From Chitinophaga silvatica (lineage in GTDB: Bacteria; Bacteroidota; Bacteroidia; Chitinophagales; Chitinophagaceae): 64,000 nt of DNA. The translations under genes and the position numbers were made by a program. Every line of letters starts with the position of its first letter. The first letter of the stretch is position 1. The notes beneath the pieces were generated by a model. The model worked only from the letters and a program-made list of their open reading frames with translations. It did not search any database and was not told where the DNA came from. The stretch is taken from contig NZ_QPMM01000007.1 in NCBI RefSeq assembly GCF_003419895.1, positions 248,001 through 312,000 on the forward strand. The letters are read 5' to 3'. Below are positions 1-7,332 of this stretch, in pieces.

Positions 1-2
1 CA

Positions 3-227
3 TTCTTCAAAATTCGTAATGTAACGCTGGCCTACTCCTTACCTGAGAAGCTGATACGTGACTGGAAGATGCAGGAATTACGATTTACTGTAGGGGTAAA
101 GCAGCCATTGATCTTAGCTCCTTATCGTCAGAAATGGAAAGGTATTGATCCGGAAGATGTAACTGTAATAGGGATCGATGCTCCTGCCACCTGGATGCTG
201 CAATTCGGTATTAATGCGAAGTTTTAA
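3..227 (+). CDS. SusC/RagA-type TonB-linked receptor, C-terminal end only
   Basis: The window begins inside this gene. Reading from base 3 gives about 74 in-frame codons ending at TAA 225-227. The translated tail (FFKIRNVTLAYSLP at its start, then a PYRQKWKGIDPEDV segment, ending MLQFGINAKF) has the alternating amphipathic strands and terminal aromatic residue of the last strands of a SusC outer-membrane beta-barrel. The FKIRNVTLAYSLP segment matches the usual C-terminal pattern of SusC/RagA proteins. The stop lies 8 bp before the SusD gene, so the two form a normal SusCD pair that imports an unknown polymer or oligomer across the outer membrane. The plug and signal domains lie outside the window, so the substrate cannot be inferred. 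Confidence 0.85.
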   Translation, partial: FFKIRNVTLAYSLPEKLIRDWKMQELRFTVGVKQPLILAPYRQKWKGIDPEDVTVIGIDAPATWMLQFGINAKF

Positions 228-235
228 TCATTAAA

Positions 236-1861
236 ATGAAAAACGTTATGAAATATATATTTCCTGTTATGCTGCTGCTGTTGATGGCTACTATCTCCTG
301 TAATAAAATGCTGGATGAAAAGGTAGTAACCAATGCAACAGATGATTTTTATAATACAAAGGCTGGTTTCCTGACTGCAGTGAATGGTTCCTATGTGTCG
401 ATGCGCAACTTCTATAGTTCAGAAAGAGGAATGACACTAACTGAAACTGGTACCGATATCATAACCAACGGCTCGGATGGTAACTATAAGTTTACAAGTC
501 AATATACCTCACAACTCGATTCACGTTATGATCATGTAAGAGAAGTCTGGAATAGTTTTTATCAGACATTGAATACCTGCAACGTTGTAATCAGCCGGGC
601 AGATAAAATCAAAGATCTGGATGATGCTACTAAAAAGAAAGGAATTGCTGAGGCTAAGTTCTGTCGTGCGCACTATCATTTTACATTGATGGAGATGTTT
701 GGAGCTATCCCTTTAAGTCTGAAAGAAAATACCGATATTTTACGGGAAGCGCATCGCGACTCGGTATCGGCAGTATTTACTGCTGTGATCAATGATTTGC
801 TGGATGCTGAAAAGGATTTGCCGGCTTCCCAATCGGAATGGGGGCGAGCTACCAGGCCGGCAGCGGAACATCTATTGGCAAGAGTATATCTCACCCGGGC
901 ATCTTCGGCGGCCGCACAGGCAACCGACTACGAAAATGCAGCTAAATATGCCGATATGGTGATTAAAAACTATGGATTTAAATTATTGGACGATCCTGGA
1001 TTAGTTTGGGCGCAGGGAAAGGAAAACAATAGCGAAACTATTTGGGCTGCACAGTTTACCACCGATCCGCTTTATAATTATCCGGATAATAATGCCTGTC
1101 GGTTTTTCCTGATGCAATACGATGTATTACCAGGTATGAAACGCGATTTGCCCAATGGCACTCCATGGAAGCGTTTCAGACCTACCAAGTTCCTGTTGGA
1201 TACGCTGTACAAGGAGCGTGTACACGATACCCGCTATGAAAAATTCTTCACTTCTGTATGGTTTACCAACGCTCCAACTTCTACACTGAATCTTGGTGAT
1301 ACTTCCATTTATTTACCGGGATTTGACGTATCAGCGGCGGAAATTGCAAGCAAAAAATATATGCTGGTACCACCCAGATTATATACAGAAAAGCTCTACC
1401 CATCTCTGAACAAATTTGCAGATGCTCTACGACCAGATAACCAGGCTTCGGGAGTAAGGCCCTTTATCGCATTTCGGCTGGCGGAAACTTACCTGATTGA
1501 GGCTGAAGCGATGCTGATGCAGGGCGACCCACAAACTGCAGCCAATCTGGTGAACGTAGTGCGGTTAAGAGCAGCACGAGTTGGAACTACAGATACAGAA
1601 ACTCAGACGCACCGCGACGCCATGAAAGTAGGGCCCGCCAACATGAGTATAGATTTTCTGCTCGATGAAAGAGGACGTGAACTGGTAGGAGAGCAGCTCC
1701 GCTGGTTTGATCTTGTCAGAACCCATAAACTCCTGGAAAGGGTGCGGCTACATAATGATGAAGCTCGTGCTAATATTAAATCCGCGCATGTATTGCGACC
1801 AATTCCACAGGATCAGATCGACAGAACAAAGAATGAGTTCCTGCAGAATCCGGGTTATTGA
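236..1861 (+). CDS. SusD/RagB family nutrient-binding outer-membrane lipoprotein
   Basis: This 541-residue protein is the surface lipoprotein lid of the SusC receptor just upstream (8 bp gap). It has a lipoprotein signal peptide with Cys22 in the lipobox (ATISC). A SusD-like N-terminal region with TPR-type helices follows, and the C-terminal part is typical of RagB/SusD: a RLAETYLIEAEA segment near residue 420, DERGRELVGEQLRWFDLVRT near 485, and LRPIPQDQID near the end, finishing at NPGY. The length is normal for the family. ATG 236 is chosen because it places the signal peptide at the start. SusD proteins bind glycans or other oligomers and hand them to SusC, but no enzyme gene adjoins this pair, so the ligand is unknown. 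Confidence 0.95.
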   Translation: MKNVMKYIFPVMLLLLMATISCNKMLDEKVVTNATDDFYNTKAGFLTAVNGSYVSMRNFYSSERGMTLTETGTDIITNGSDGNYKFTSQYTSQLDSRYDHVREVWNSFYQTLNTCNVVISRADKIKDLDDATKKKGIAEAKFCRAHYHFTLMEMFGAIPLSLKENTDILREAHRDSVSAVFTAVINDLLDAEKDLPASQSEWGRATRPAAEHLLARVYLTRASSAAAQATDYENAAKYADMVIKNYGFKLLDDPGLVWAQGKENNSETIWAAQFTTDPLYNYPDNNACRFFLMQYDVLPGMKRDLPNGTPWKRFRPTKFLLDTLYKERVHDTRYEKFFTSVWFTNAPTSTLNLGDTSIYLPGFDVSAAEIASKKYMLVPPRLYTEKLYPSLNKFADALRPDNQASGVRPFIAFRLAETYLIEAEAMLMQGDPQTAANLVNVVRLRAARVGTTDTETQTHRDAMKVGPANMSIDFLLDERGRELVGEQLRWFDLVRTHKLLERVRLHNDEARANIKSAHVLRPIPQDQIDRTKNEFLQNPGY

Positions 1862-2212
1862 TTGATATAGTAATAAAAAGAAGTGTATCAAATGGAGTTT
1901 AAAAGCCGTGAAAATTAACTAAACAAGTATTTTCCGTTCAAATACCCGAAATAGGGTAGAAATTACTTTGATACACTTCTTTTTATTTTGGATTTGTTTA
2001 TTAAAGTGTGGATTTGGTCAAAATTGTAGGGCTAAAACATTTGTAATTTAAATAATTAAATATTTTAATGTATGTGACCTTTTCTAAGGTTTTACCTGGA
2101 TATGATAGCCATAGGAAATTTGCCTTGCATTTTACCCAAAATAGCAATGGAACGCATCGTTTGTCTTGTCAATGAATATTGGACAAGGCATTTTTTTTCG
2201 TAAATTCGCTTA
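1862..2212. other. Gene-free stretch after susD
   Basis: No open reading frame is credible here. The stretch holds a perfect 18-bp inverted repeat with a long spacer (1875-1984, listed separately). Further on, TGCCTTG near 2122 can pair with CAAGGCA at 2184-2190, followed by a run of eight T at 2191-2198; this could be a weak terminator or an RNA hairpin ahead of the broken gene at 2213. No convincing TAnnTTTG promoter box was seen; TAAATTCG at 2201-2208 is one base off. Confidence 0.5.
1875..1984. repeat. 18-bp perfect inverted repeat with 74-bp spacer
   Basis: AAAAAGAAGTGTATCAAA at 1875-1892 is exactly complementary to the stretch at 1967-1984, which ends in five T. The 74-bp spacer shows no strong hairpin of its own. 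The repeat begins 13 bp after the susD stop. It could act as a transcription terminator with an unusually long loop, or be the ends of a small non-autonomous element. The perfect pairing is seen directly; the role is inference. Confidence 0.6.
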
Positions 2213-2740
2213 ATGAAAAGAAAACAGGTAATTCATTTAGATTTTGAGATTGATAAACTTACAAATTCAATTCAAAATGTTATTACAGAAGACAGTTTTC
2301 CTACAGACGTCTTGCCGGTTACAAAGGAAGATTTAAAGGCAGTTTAAAAGAAGAACGGATGGCAATTCGATTGGAAAGATGAATTTAGGCAGCCTGCTCG
2401 TGAAGTATATAAGTTAACAATTGTAAACAATATTACAATAGTTCAAGGGTTGGTTAGTTTGGAGGTGAAAAGTGATCATATTTATATGCATTTGGTCGAA
2501 AGTGCCCCCTTCAACAAAGGAAAAGCTAAAGTGTACGCAGGTGTTCCTGGAAATCTCGTCGCATTCGTTTGTCGCGTATCTTTTCGAAGGGGCTTTGACG
2601 GTACTATTTCTTTTCTGTCAAAGACTCAGTTAATCGATCATTATATAGAAAGTTTAGGCGCTATTCATATTGGTGGCCAACGTATGATTATTGAAACGAA
2701 AGCAGCATTAAAGCTAATTGATAAATATTTCAAAAACTAA
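2213..2740 (+). pseudogene. Conserved-type protein gene interrupted by an in-frame TAA (codon 45)
   Basis: From ATG 2213 the frame runs for 44 codons (MKRKQVIHLDFEIDKLTNSI at the start) to TAA 2345-2347. It then continues in the same frame without another stop to TAA 2738-2740, giving a virtual protein of about 175 positions. The downstream part (GWQFDWKDEFRQPAREVYKL, then HLVESAPFNKGK, then GGQRMIIETKAALKLIDKYF) joins smoothly to the upstream part, and both sides of the stop are lysine-rich. The simplest reading is a nonsense mutation, or a sequencing error, in a once intact gene. The C-terminal half resembles small GNAT-like proteins of Bacteroidota that are often followed by a tiny basic gene, as here, but I cannot confirm a family. 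Residual translation could start at TTG 2450. Confidence 0.65.
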
Positions 2741-2744
2741 AAAG

Positions 2745-2927
2745 ATGAAACAACGTAAAGCTGAATTGGATGTTGACTTTATTGGAGGGTTAGGACCTTT
2801 AACGAAAGAAGATGAAAAAGCAATAACAGATTTTATAAAAGCAAGAAAGCACACAAAAGAAAAAATTTCTTCCTCCTCTGTATCTAAAAAAGATCGTAAA
2901 ATATCCAGATCAAAAACAAAAGCATAA
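2745..2927 (+). CDS. Small basic protein, partner of the broken upstream gene
   Basis: This 60-residue protein begins MKQRKAELDVDFIGGLGPLT and has a lysine/serine-rich tail. ATG 2745 is preferred over an ATT-type or upstream start because it lies 4 bp after the upstream stop, and the acidic-then-GGLGPLTKEDEKAI segment begins the recognisable core. The D-V-D-F-I-G-G-x-G-x-L-T-x-E-x-E-K-A motif is one I associate with short orphan proteins of Bacteroidota, usually in a two-gene unit with a larger neighbour. No signal peptide or membrane segment is present. The function is unknown. An accessory or antitoxin-like role is only a guess based on size, charge and pairing. Confidence 0.6.
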   Translation: MKQRKAELDVDFIGGLGPLTKEDEKAITDFIKARKHTKEKISSSSVSKKDRKISRSKTKA

Positions 2928-3031
2928 TTTCAGTGCTTTCTGCCAGCAAGGGTGGATTATTTACTATTTATAAATCTTATAGATTAAACATAACCAGGGC
3001 AGTACAACATTTAACAATAAACGCTCACCAT

Positions 3032-3754
3032 ATGTCCAAAACTGTTCTGGTACTCGGCGCCAATTCCGATGTGGCAAAAGAAGCTATCTTACTTTATCTC
3101 GAAAAAGGATATCATGTAATTGCAGCATCCCGCAGCACTTCAGAGATAGCATCATTTATGGACTCGAGAAATGCTCCTCCAAAACAGCTTACAATCTGCT
3201 ACTTCGATGCCACTGCTTTTGAAGAACATGCAAATTTCTATAACGCATTACCCTACAAACCCCATATTGTTGTTTATGCTGCAGGATTCCAGGTAACAAA
3301 TGAACAGGCATTGGTCGACTGGGAAGGTAGTTATCGCATGATGCAGGTACACTATGCAGGCGCAGTATCTATTATCAACCTAATAATAAAAGATAAAAAC
3401 AATAATCATCTCGAACGGATCATAGGATTATCTTCTCTTTCCGGGGTACGTGGACGTAAAAGTAATTTTGTTTATGGCAGCACTAAAGCTGCATTCACAC
3501 AGTATTTGGCTGGACTTAGACAATATTTGTTTGACAGAAAAGTAATTGTGAATGTAATCGTAGCTGGTTATATTCGTAGTAAGATGACAGCCGGACTAGA
3601 ACTCCGGGAATCTTTAATTATGGAACCATCATTTATTGCACGAGCCATCATCAATGCAAGAAATGGATTCACAATTGTACCGGGAATAAAATGGAAACTT
3701 ATTCATCAGATATTAAAGTATATGCCCGAAAAAATTGCAGCCAAATTACCATAG
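3032..3754 (+). CDS. Short-chain dehydrogenase/reductase (SDR)
   Basis: This 240-residue cytoplasmic NAD(P)-dependent oxidoreductase has a Rossmann nucleotide site VLVLGANSDVAK at residues 5-16 (a variant of the TGxxxGIG loop). It also has a VVYAAG segment (80-84) in place of NNAG, Ser residues in GLSSLSG (about 132-138), and the catalytic YxxxK (Tyr148, Lys152). The length is normal for a classical SDR. ATG 3032 is chosen over an upstream GTG because the Rossmann strand begins immediately after it. The GANSDVAK loop and the long C-terminal helix are like the DprE2-type 2-ulose reductase and related sugar reductases, but the substrate cannot be read from sequence. It converges on the next gene with a 6-bp gap and no terminator. 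Confidence 0.88.
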   Translation: MSKTVLVLGANSDVAKEAILLYLEKGYHVIAASRSTSEIASFMDSRNAPPKQLTICYFDATAFEEHANFYNALPYKPHIVVYAAGFQVTNEQALVDWEGSYRMMQVHYAGAVSIINLIIKDKNNNHLERIIGLSSLSGVRGRKSNFVYGSTKAAFTQYLAGLRQYLFDRKVIVNVIVAGYIRSKMTAGLELRESLIMEPSFIARAIINARNGFTIVPGIKWKLIHQILKYMPEKIAAKLP

Positions 3755-3760
3755 CATTAA

Positions 3761-4702
3761 TTATAGGATCAGTATTACATATACCAGCAGTCCGGCTCCC
3801 AGCGCTGCTATTCCAACAGAAGTATAAGGAAATAGCTTTTTTGACCTCTGCTCCTTAATAAAAGCCTTCCTGATTTTTTCATGACCTGTAACACTATCGA
3901 TGCTTGCCCGCGCCTGTTTGTTGTCTGTTGCATAGAAAAACATTAATGACTGATTTTCGGGTTGGTCTTCAGCCAGACGGAGAAAGTATTCAGGTTGTGA
4001 AACGACTAATGCATTGATCACATTTCCGTAATATTTGCTTTCGTTCGGATACACTACGGGTAGTTGAGCAATACTGTCTTTTAATGCCGTATAGTCTAGT
4101 TGCCTGATATTTTCAATAATATGATTGGTAACTCTGGTATATTTATCATGTACTGTAGAACTACTATCTTCAATCTCCTTTAACCGGTTATCTGTAAAGG
4201 TGCGGAACTGCCTATATTCCATTTCCTTTAATTCCGTGGGAATAGTTTCCCATGTGTAGTATGCCTCCCTGAAGTTAATGTGGTTTAATGGAAATGCATT
4301 GTTCAACCGCTCACTCATAGCAGAATAATGATTAAGGTAATAGGCCCTGTTTAGCTTGTTATAAGCAACTTTCGGTTCCGTAACGGAATCTAACCGGTGC
4401 TTTTGAATCTTTCCTAATAGATTGACCAGAAACAATTCATTATTTTCATGCATAATACGAAATCGTCTGCCAGTAAAGGAACCATCTGCTTGTTGCTGAA
4501 GAGTATCAGTGGTCATCAAAACTCCTTTTTTGACATCAATAGAACGGATGGTCGGATATACTTTTGCTTCGTTGTTTTCTATGTCTACATAATATAGTTG
4601 CGATTGATTTTTGCTTTGAAGAAGCCGATGATTTGAGTAATTCTGAGGGTATGCCGATAAGCCCGTAAATAAGGTCAAAATAGTGGTATAGAGAGGTTTC
4701 AT
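3761..4702 (-). CDS. Secreted or membrane-anchored protein of unknown function
   Basis: This is a 313-residue protein. The N-terminus (MKPLYTTILTLFTGLSAYPQ) looks like a Sec signal peptide with a likely cut after residue 19 or 20. The body is rich in Tyr, Asn and charged residues, with no motif I recognise. It ends in a hydrophobic segment (IAALGAGLLVYVILIL, last 16 residues) that could anchor it in the inner membrane. A region with YYLNHYSAMSERLNNAFPLN and repeated helical stretches suggests an alpha-helical periplasmic domain. Genes on both sides run on the plus strand, so it is probably transcribed alone. Confidence 0.6.
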   Translation of the reverse strand: MKPLYTTILTLFTGLSAYPQNYSNHRLLQSKNQSQLYYVDIENNEAKVYPTIRSIDVKKGVLMTTDTLQQQADGSFTGRRFRIMHENNELFLVNLLGKIQKHRLDSVTEPKVAYNKLNRAYYLNHYSAMSERLNNAFPLNHINFREAYYTWETIPTELKEMEYRQFRTFTDNRLKEIEDSSSTVHDKYTRVTNHIIENIRQLDYTALKDSIAQLPVVYPNESKYYGNVINALVVSQPEYFLRLAEDQPENQSLMFFYATDNKQARASIDSVTGHEKIRKAFIKEQRSKKLFPYTSVGIAALGAGLLVYVILIL

Positions 4703-4805
4703 TTAGTTATAATTTTGCTACAGTTGTTAATCGGTTTAAATTTAAATGAAAAATCCTGGTATTTTCATTTAAGCTATCTTTCACTTTTCGACTTAAAATT
4801 ATCCT

Positions 4806-5228
4806 ATGGTGTATAAACTCATGTTGGTAGTTGGAGTAATTTTTCTTGCTATTTCAATATATGAATTTAAACGAACAATAGATTTCCTTGGCAAAAGTAC
4901 GCGTGCTATTGGTACTGTTACCTCATTGGAAGAAAATGATGGTGCTTATTCACCGATTTTTGAAATAGAAATTAAAAATGATAATCCTGTCACCTACTGC
5001 CTTCCCGCTGCAAGTAATCCTTCTGCCTGGGTAGTAGGAGAAAAAGCTACTTTTTTATACGATCCCCAACATCCGGATTCCCCCAGAATGATGAGCTATT
5101 TCTGGATTTTCAGTTGGTCGTTATTCTTTATAGCCATAGCTATTCCATTGATTATTTTCGGTTCTGGTTATTTTTTATTAAATCCAATGTTAAGATCAAA
5201 TGACCTCAATACCTCCAGAGCAAACTAA
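4806..5228 (+). CDS. DUF3592-type membrane protein (first of twin)
   Basis: This 140-residue protein has a transmembrane segment at each end (about 4-19 and 100-128). Between them is a small extracytoplasmic beta-rich domain containing AIGTVTSLEENDGAYSPIFE, followed by GEKATFLYDPQHPDSPRM. The G-T-V pattern with a Y-x-P-x-F-E strand and a V-G-(E/K)-x-x-x-(F/Y)-x-Y-D-P loop are the hallmarks of DUF3592. The family has no established biochemical function. The next gene codes for a similar protein 30 bp downstream, so the pair looks like a tandem duplication in one transcript. Confidence 0.75.
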   Translation: MVYKLMLVVGVIFLAISIYEFKRTIDFLGKSTRAIGTVTSLEENDGAYSPIFEIEIKNDNPVTYCLPAASNPSAWVVGEKATFLYDPQHPDSPRMMSYFWIFSWSLFFIAIAIPLIIFGSGYFLLNPMLRSNDLNTSRAN

Positions 5229-5258
5229 CTTAATTGACTTATTTACTAAACAAAGAAG

Positions 5259-5669
5259 ATGACCATATATCTTATTTTTATTATCGTTGGTATATTACTG
5301 TTAGTAGGCGGAATTAATAGTTTGAATAATTTACGGGAATTTGTAAAAAGTAACGAGCAAGCTGTAGGAACCGTTATTGAGCTTGTAGAAACAAATGACG
5401 ATGACGGAATTTTGTATTATCCTGTTTTCGAGATTCGTACCCGCAGAAATGAAATAATTACTTATAAACATTCTACTGCTTCTTCCAACCCAAAATGGAC
5501 ACTAGGAAAAACTACTACATTTATATTTAAATCAGATAATCCTGATAGCATAAGAATCCTCAACTTCTGGACAGTATTTTGGTGGCCACTCTGCCTGATG
5601 GCTGTAGCAGCAGATCTTTTAATTATTGGAATTTTCTATTTCCTGTTGCAGGGATACTTTAATGCTTAG
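5259..5669 (+). CDS. DUF3592-type membrane protein (second of twin)
   Basis: This 136-residue paralogue of the upstream protein has the same plan: an N-terminal transmembrane helix (about 3-20), a soluble domain with AVGTVIELVETNDDDGILYY, PVFEIRT and LGKTTTFIFKSDNPDSIR, and a C-terminal helix (about 105-130). The TYKHSTASSNPKW segment parallels TYCLPAASNPSAW of the first copy, which supports duplication. It is likely co-transcribed with the first copy. The gene ends 5 bp before the end of a convergent gene, with no terminator hairpin between them. Function is unknown. Confidence 0.75.
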   Translation: MTIYLIFIIVGILLLVGGINSLNNLREFVKSNEQAVGTVIELVETNDDDGILYYPVFEIRTRRNEIITYKHSTASSNPKWTLGKTTTFIFKSDNPDSIRILNFWTVFWWPLCLMAVAADLLIIGIFYFLLQGYFNA

Positions 5670-5674
5670 TATAT

Positions 5675-6961
5675 TTATTTAATTTTTACCTGGTATTGAT
5701 GAAATTCTCCATTCGATTCTTTATATACAATTGTATAATCTGCCGGAAATAATAATAATGGTATTTTTTGATCAGCATTATCATATTGGAAAATATCAAC
5801 TGCAATGGCCTTTTCTCGAAATTGTTCCAGTTCGTTAGTGTAATAAGCTGTTACCAGAATCGGAGATTTTTTAAGTATTGTTTTAGGTAAATAGTAGGTT
5901 TTCCTTTTCTCCGGATCTTTGAACAGGTAGCTTGGCCTACCTAGCGAATCATATACCATTTCGTTGATTATATTAAAATCTACATCCGGTGGAAAGCTTG
6001 AAGGAATATGGTATGTTTTACCTGTAGCCTTATTCATGGCAATTAATGGCATTCGGGCTTTCAGGGTATCACTAGTACCGGCATTTATAAAATTGGCAGT
6101 GTTATTAAGATCCGTTTGGTCGAAAGTTATAATAGAATCGTGTAACATTTTATTCAGTTGACCCTGCATCATCGTCTCGTCCTTACTGATATGTTTTACA
6201 CCTACCATCATCACAACTTTTGCATTAGGATGTTGTCGAATCACAGAATACGCATTTAATGCCTGCTGATTTTCTCTTTCCCCTGAAAATATATATTCTT
6301 TCAACCCGTTCTGATCATAAATTTTAGACATTGAATCTGGTGGATTGTATGCTATATATTTCATCGATCCATACTTATCGAGTTTTATACTGTCATCCCA
6401 GGTTGTGGTGGTGTGCGCCTCATATGCATAAACAGAGTAACCCAATCGTTTTGCATAACGTAGCAGCTGAGCGTAATTTGGTTCGTTGATGTATTTCCCG
6501 TCAGTACTCACCGGGCAGGGATTTTTAGATAATTCATTGAAATATTTTAATCCTTCTACCATAAGGATACTATAGCCCTTCTGGCGTAGTGGGGCCAGCA
6601 TACGTTTAACAAACAGTCTGTGTTCAGGGCGCATGTGTTCTTCATTAAACATAGTTACCCTGTATTTATCAGCGTTTTCAAGAATAATTTTATCAGCTTC
6701 TTTAAAATCCCATTCAGAAAAATAGAGATCTTTCACTGATCTGAATGTTCGTCCTAATGAATCATAATGTCTTGCGTCCTGATAATAACCCGACGTACAA
6801 AGACTATTGGCAACCATAGAATTGTATACACCAGTATCGCGATGTCTGAATTCCAGCGCATTGATGATAGATGCTTTGAAGTCATAATTCGGATTACCTT
6901 TAGGAGGGCCGGTTAACAGGCATACAAAACATAGAATAAGAAACGTGGATAAAATTTTCAT
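5675..6961 (-). CDS. Secreted EreA/ChaN (Tiki superfamily)-like protein
   Basis: This 428-residue protein has a cleavable signal peptide (MKILSTFLILCFVCLLTG). The central region carries MFNEEHMRPEHRLFV (about 105-118), then SILMVEGLKYF (131-141), and later AKVVMMVGVKHISKDE. The E-x-H motif near the start of a core strand, a V-E-G strand and a later V-G-x-x-H strand are the layout of the erythromycin-esterase/ChaN/TraB (Tiki) fold, whose members act as hydrolases or haem-binding proteins. The last 130 residues form a separate beta-rich domain that I do not recognise. Assignment to the superfamily is moderately supported. A particular activity, including antibiotic inactivation, is not. Confidence 0.5.
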   Translation of the reverse strand: MKILSTFLILCFVCLLTGPPKGNPNYDFKASIINALEFRHRDTGVYNSMVANSLCTSGYYQDARHYDSLGRTFRSVKDLYFSEWDFKEADKIILENADKYRVTMFNEEHMRPEHRLFVKRMLAPLRQKGYSILMVEGLKYFNELSKNPCPVSTDGKYINEPNYAQLLRYAKRLGYSVYAYEAHTTTTWDDSIKLDKYGSMKYIAYNPPDSMSKIYDQNGLKEYIFSGERENQQALNAYSVIRQHPNAKVVMMVGVKHISKDETMMQGQLNKMLHDSIITFDQTDLNNTANFINAGTSDTLKARMPLIAMNKATGKTYHIPSSFPPDVDFNIINEMVYDSLGRPSYLFKDPEKRKTYYLPKTILKKSPILVTAYYTNELEQFREKAIAVDIFQYDNADQKIPLLLFPADYTIVYKESNGEFHQYQVKIK

Positions 6962-7332
6962 GAGGTTTATTTAGATAGATAACATTACTTTGGTTGAAAC
7001 ATCTTTTGTTAGGTGATTAAAACGAAATTCATTTACGGTTATTATTCCTGAGAAAACAAACAATTACAACATTTAGAAGTAGATAAGTTAGACTTTGATA
7101 TTTGTAATCGATTGATTTTTGTCCAAGTTGTTTGAACTACAATATTATATGTCTGGTTCCATGATTTTATTGAATAATAGACAACCTTAATTACTCTAAA
7201 TAATAATTTTGGAGACATTCTGGGGAAATTGTTAACCTAGTATGATGAATTCTTTATGTTTACGTGAAATCCATTGCCCCTTCTAGCTTCTGAGCTAATT
7301 ACTCATCACATTTGCAGAGCTAAAATTTACTT
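6962..7332. other. Divergent intergenic region before the TonB/phosphatase operon
   Basis: No coding sequence is visible. TAATTTTG at 7204-7211 fits the Bacteroidota -7 consensus TAnnTTTG and points toward the receptor gene at 7333, but no well-placed -33 TTG was found. The region is very AT-rich, and no inverted repeat or riboswitch signature was seen. Confidence 0.4.

Noticed and set aside
2450..2740. A 96-codon gene starting at TTG 2450
   Set aside because: The same frame extends upstream to ATG 2213 with one internal stop, so it is better described as the 3' part of an interrupted gene.
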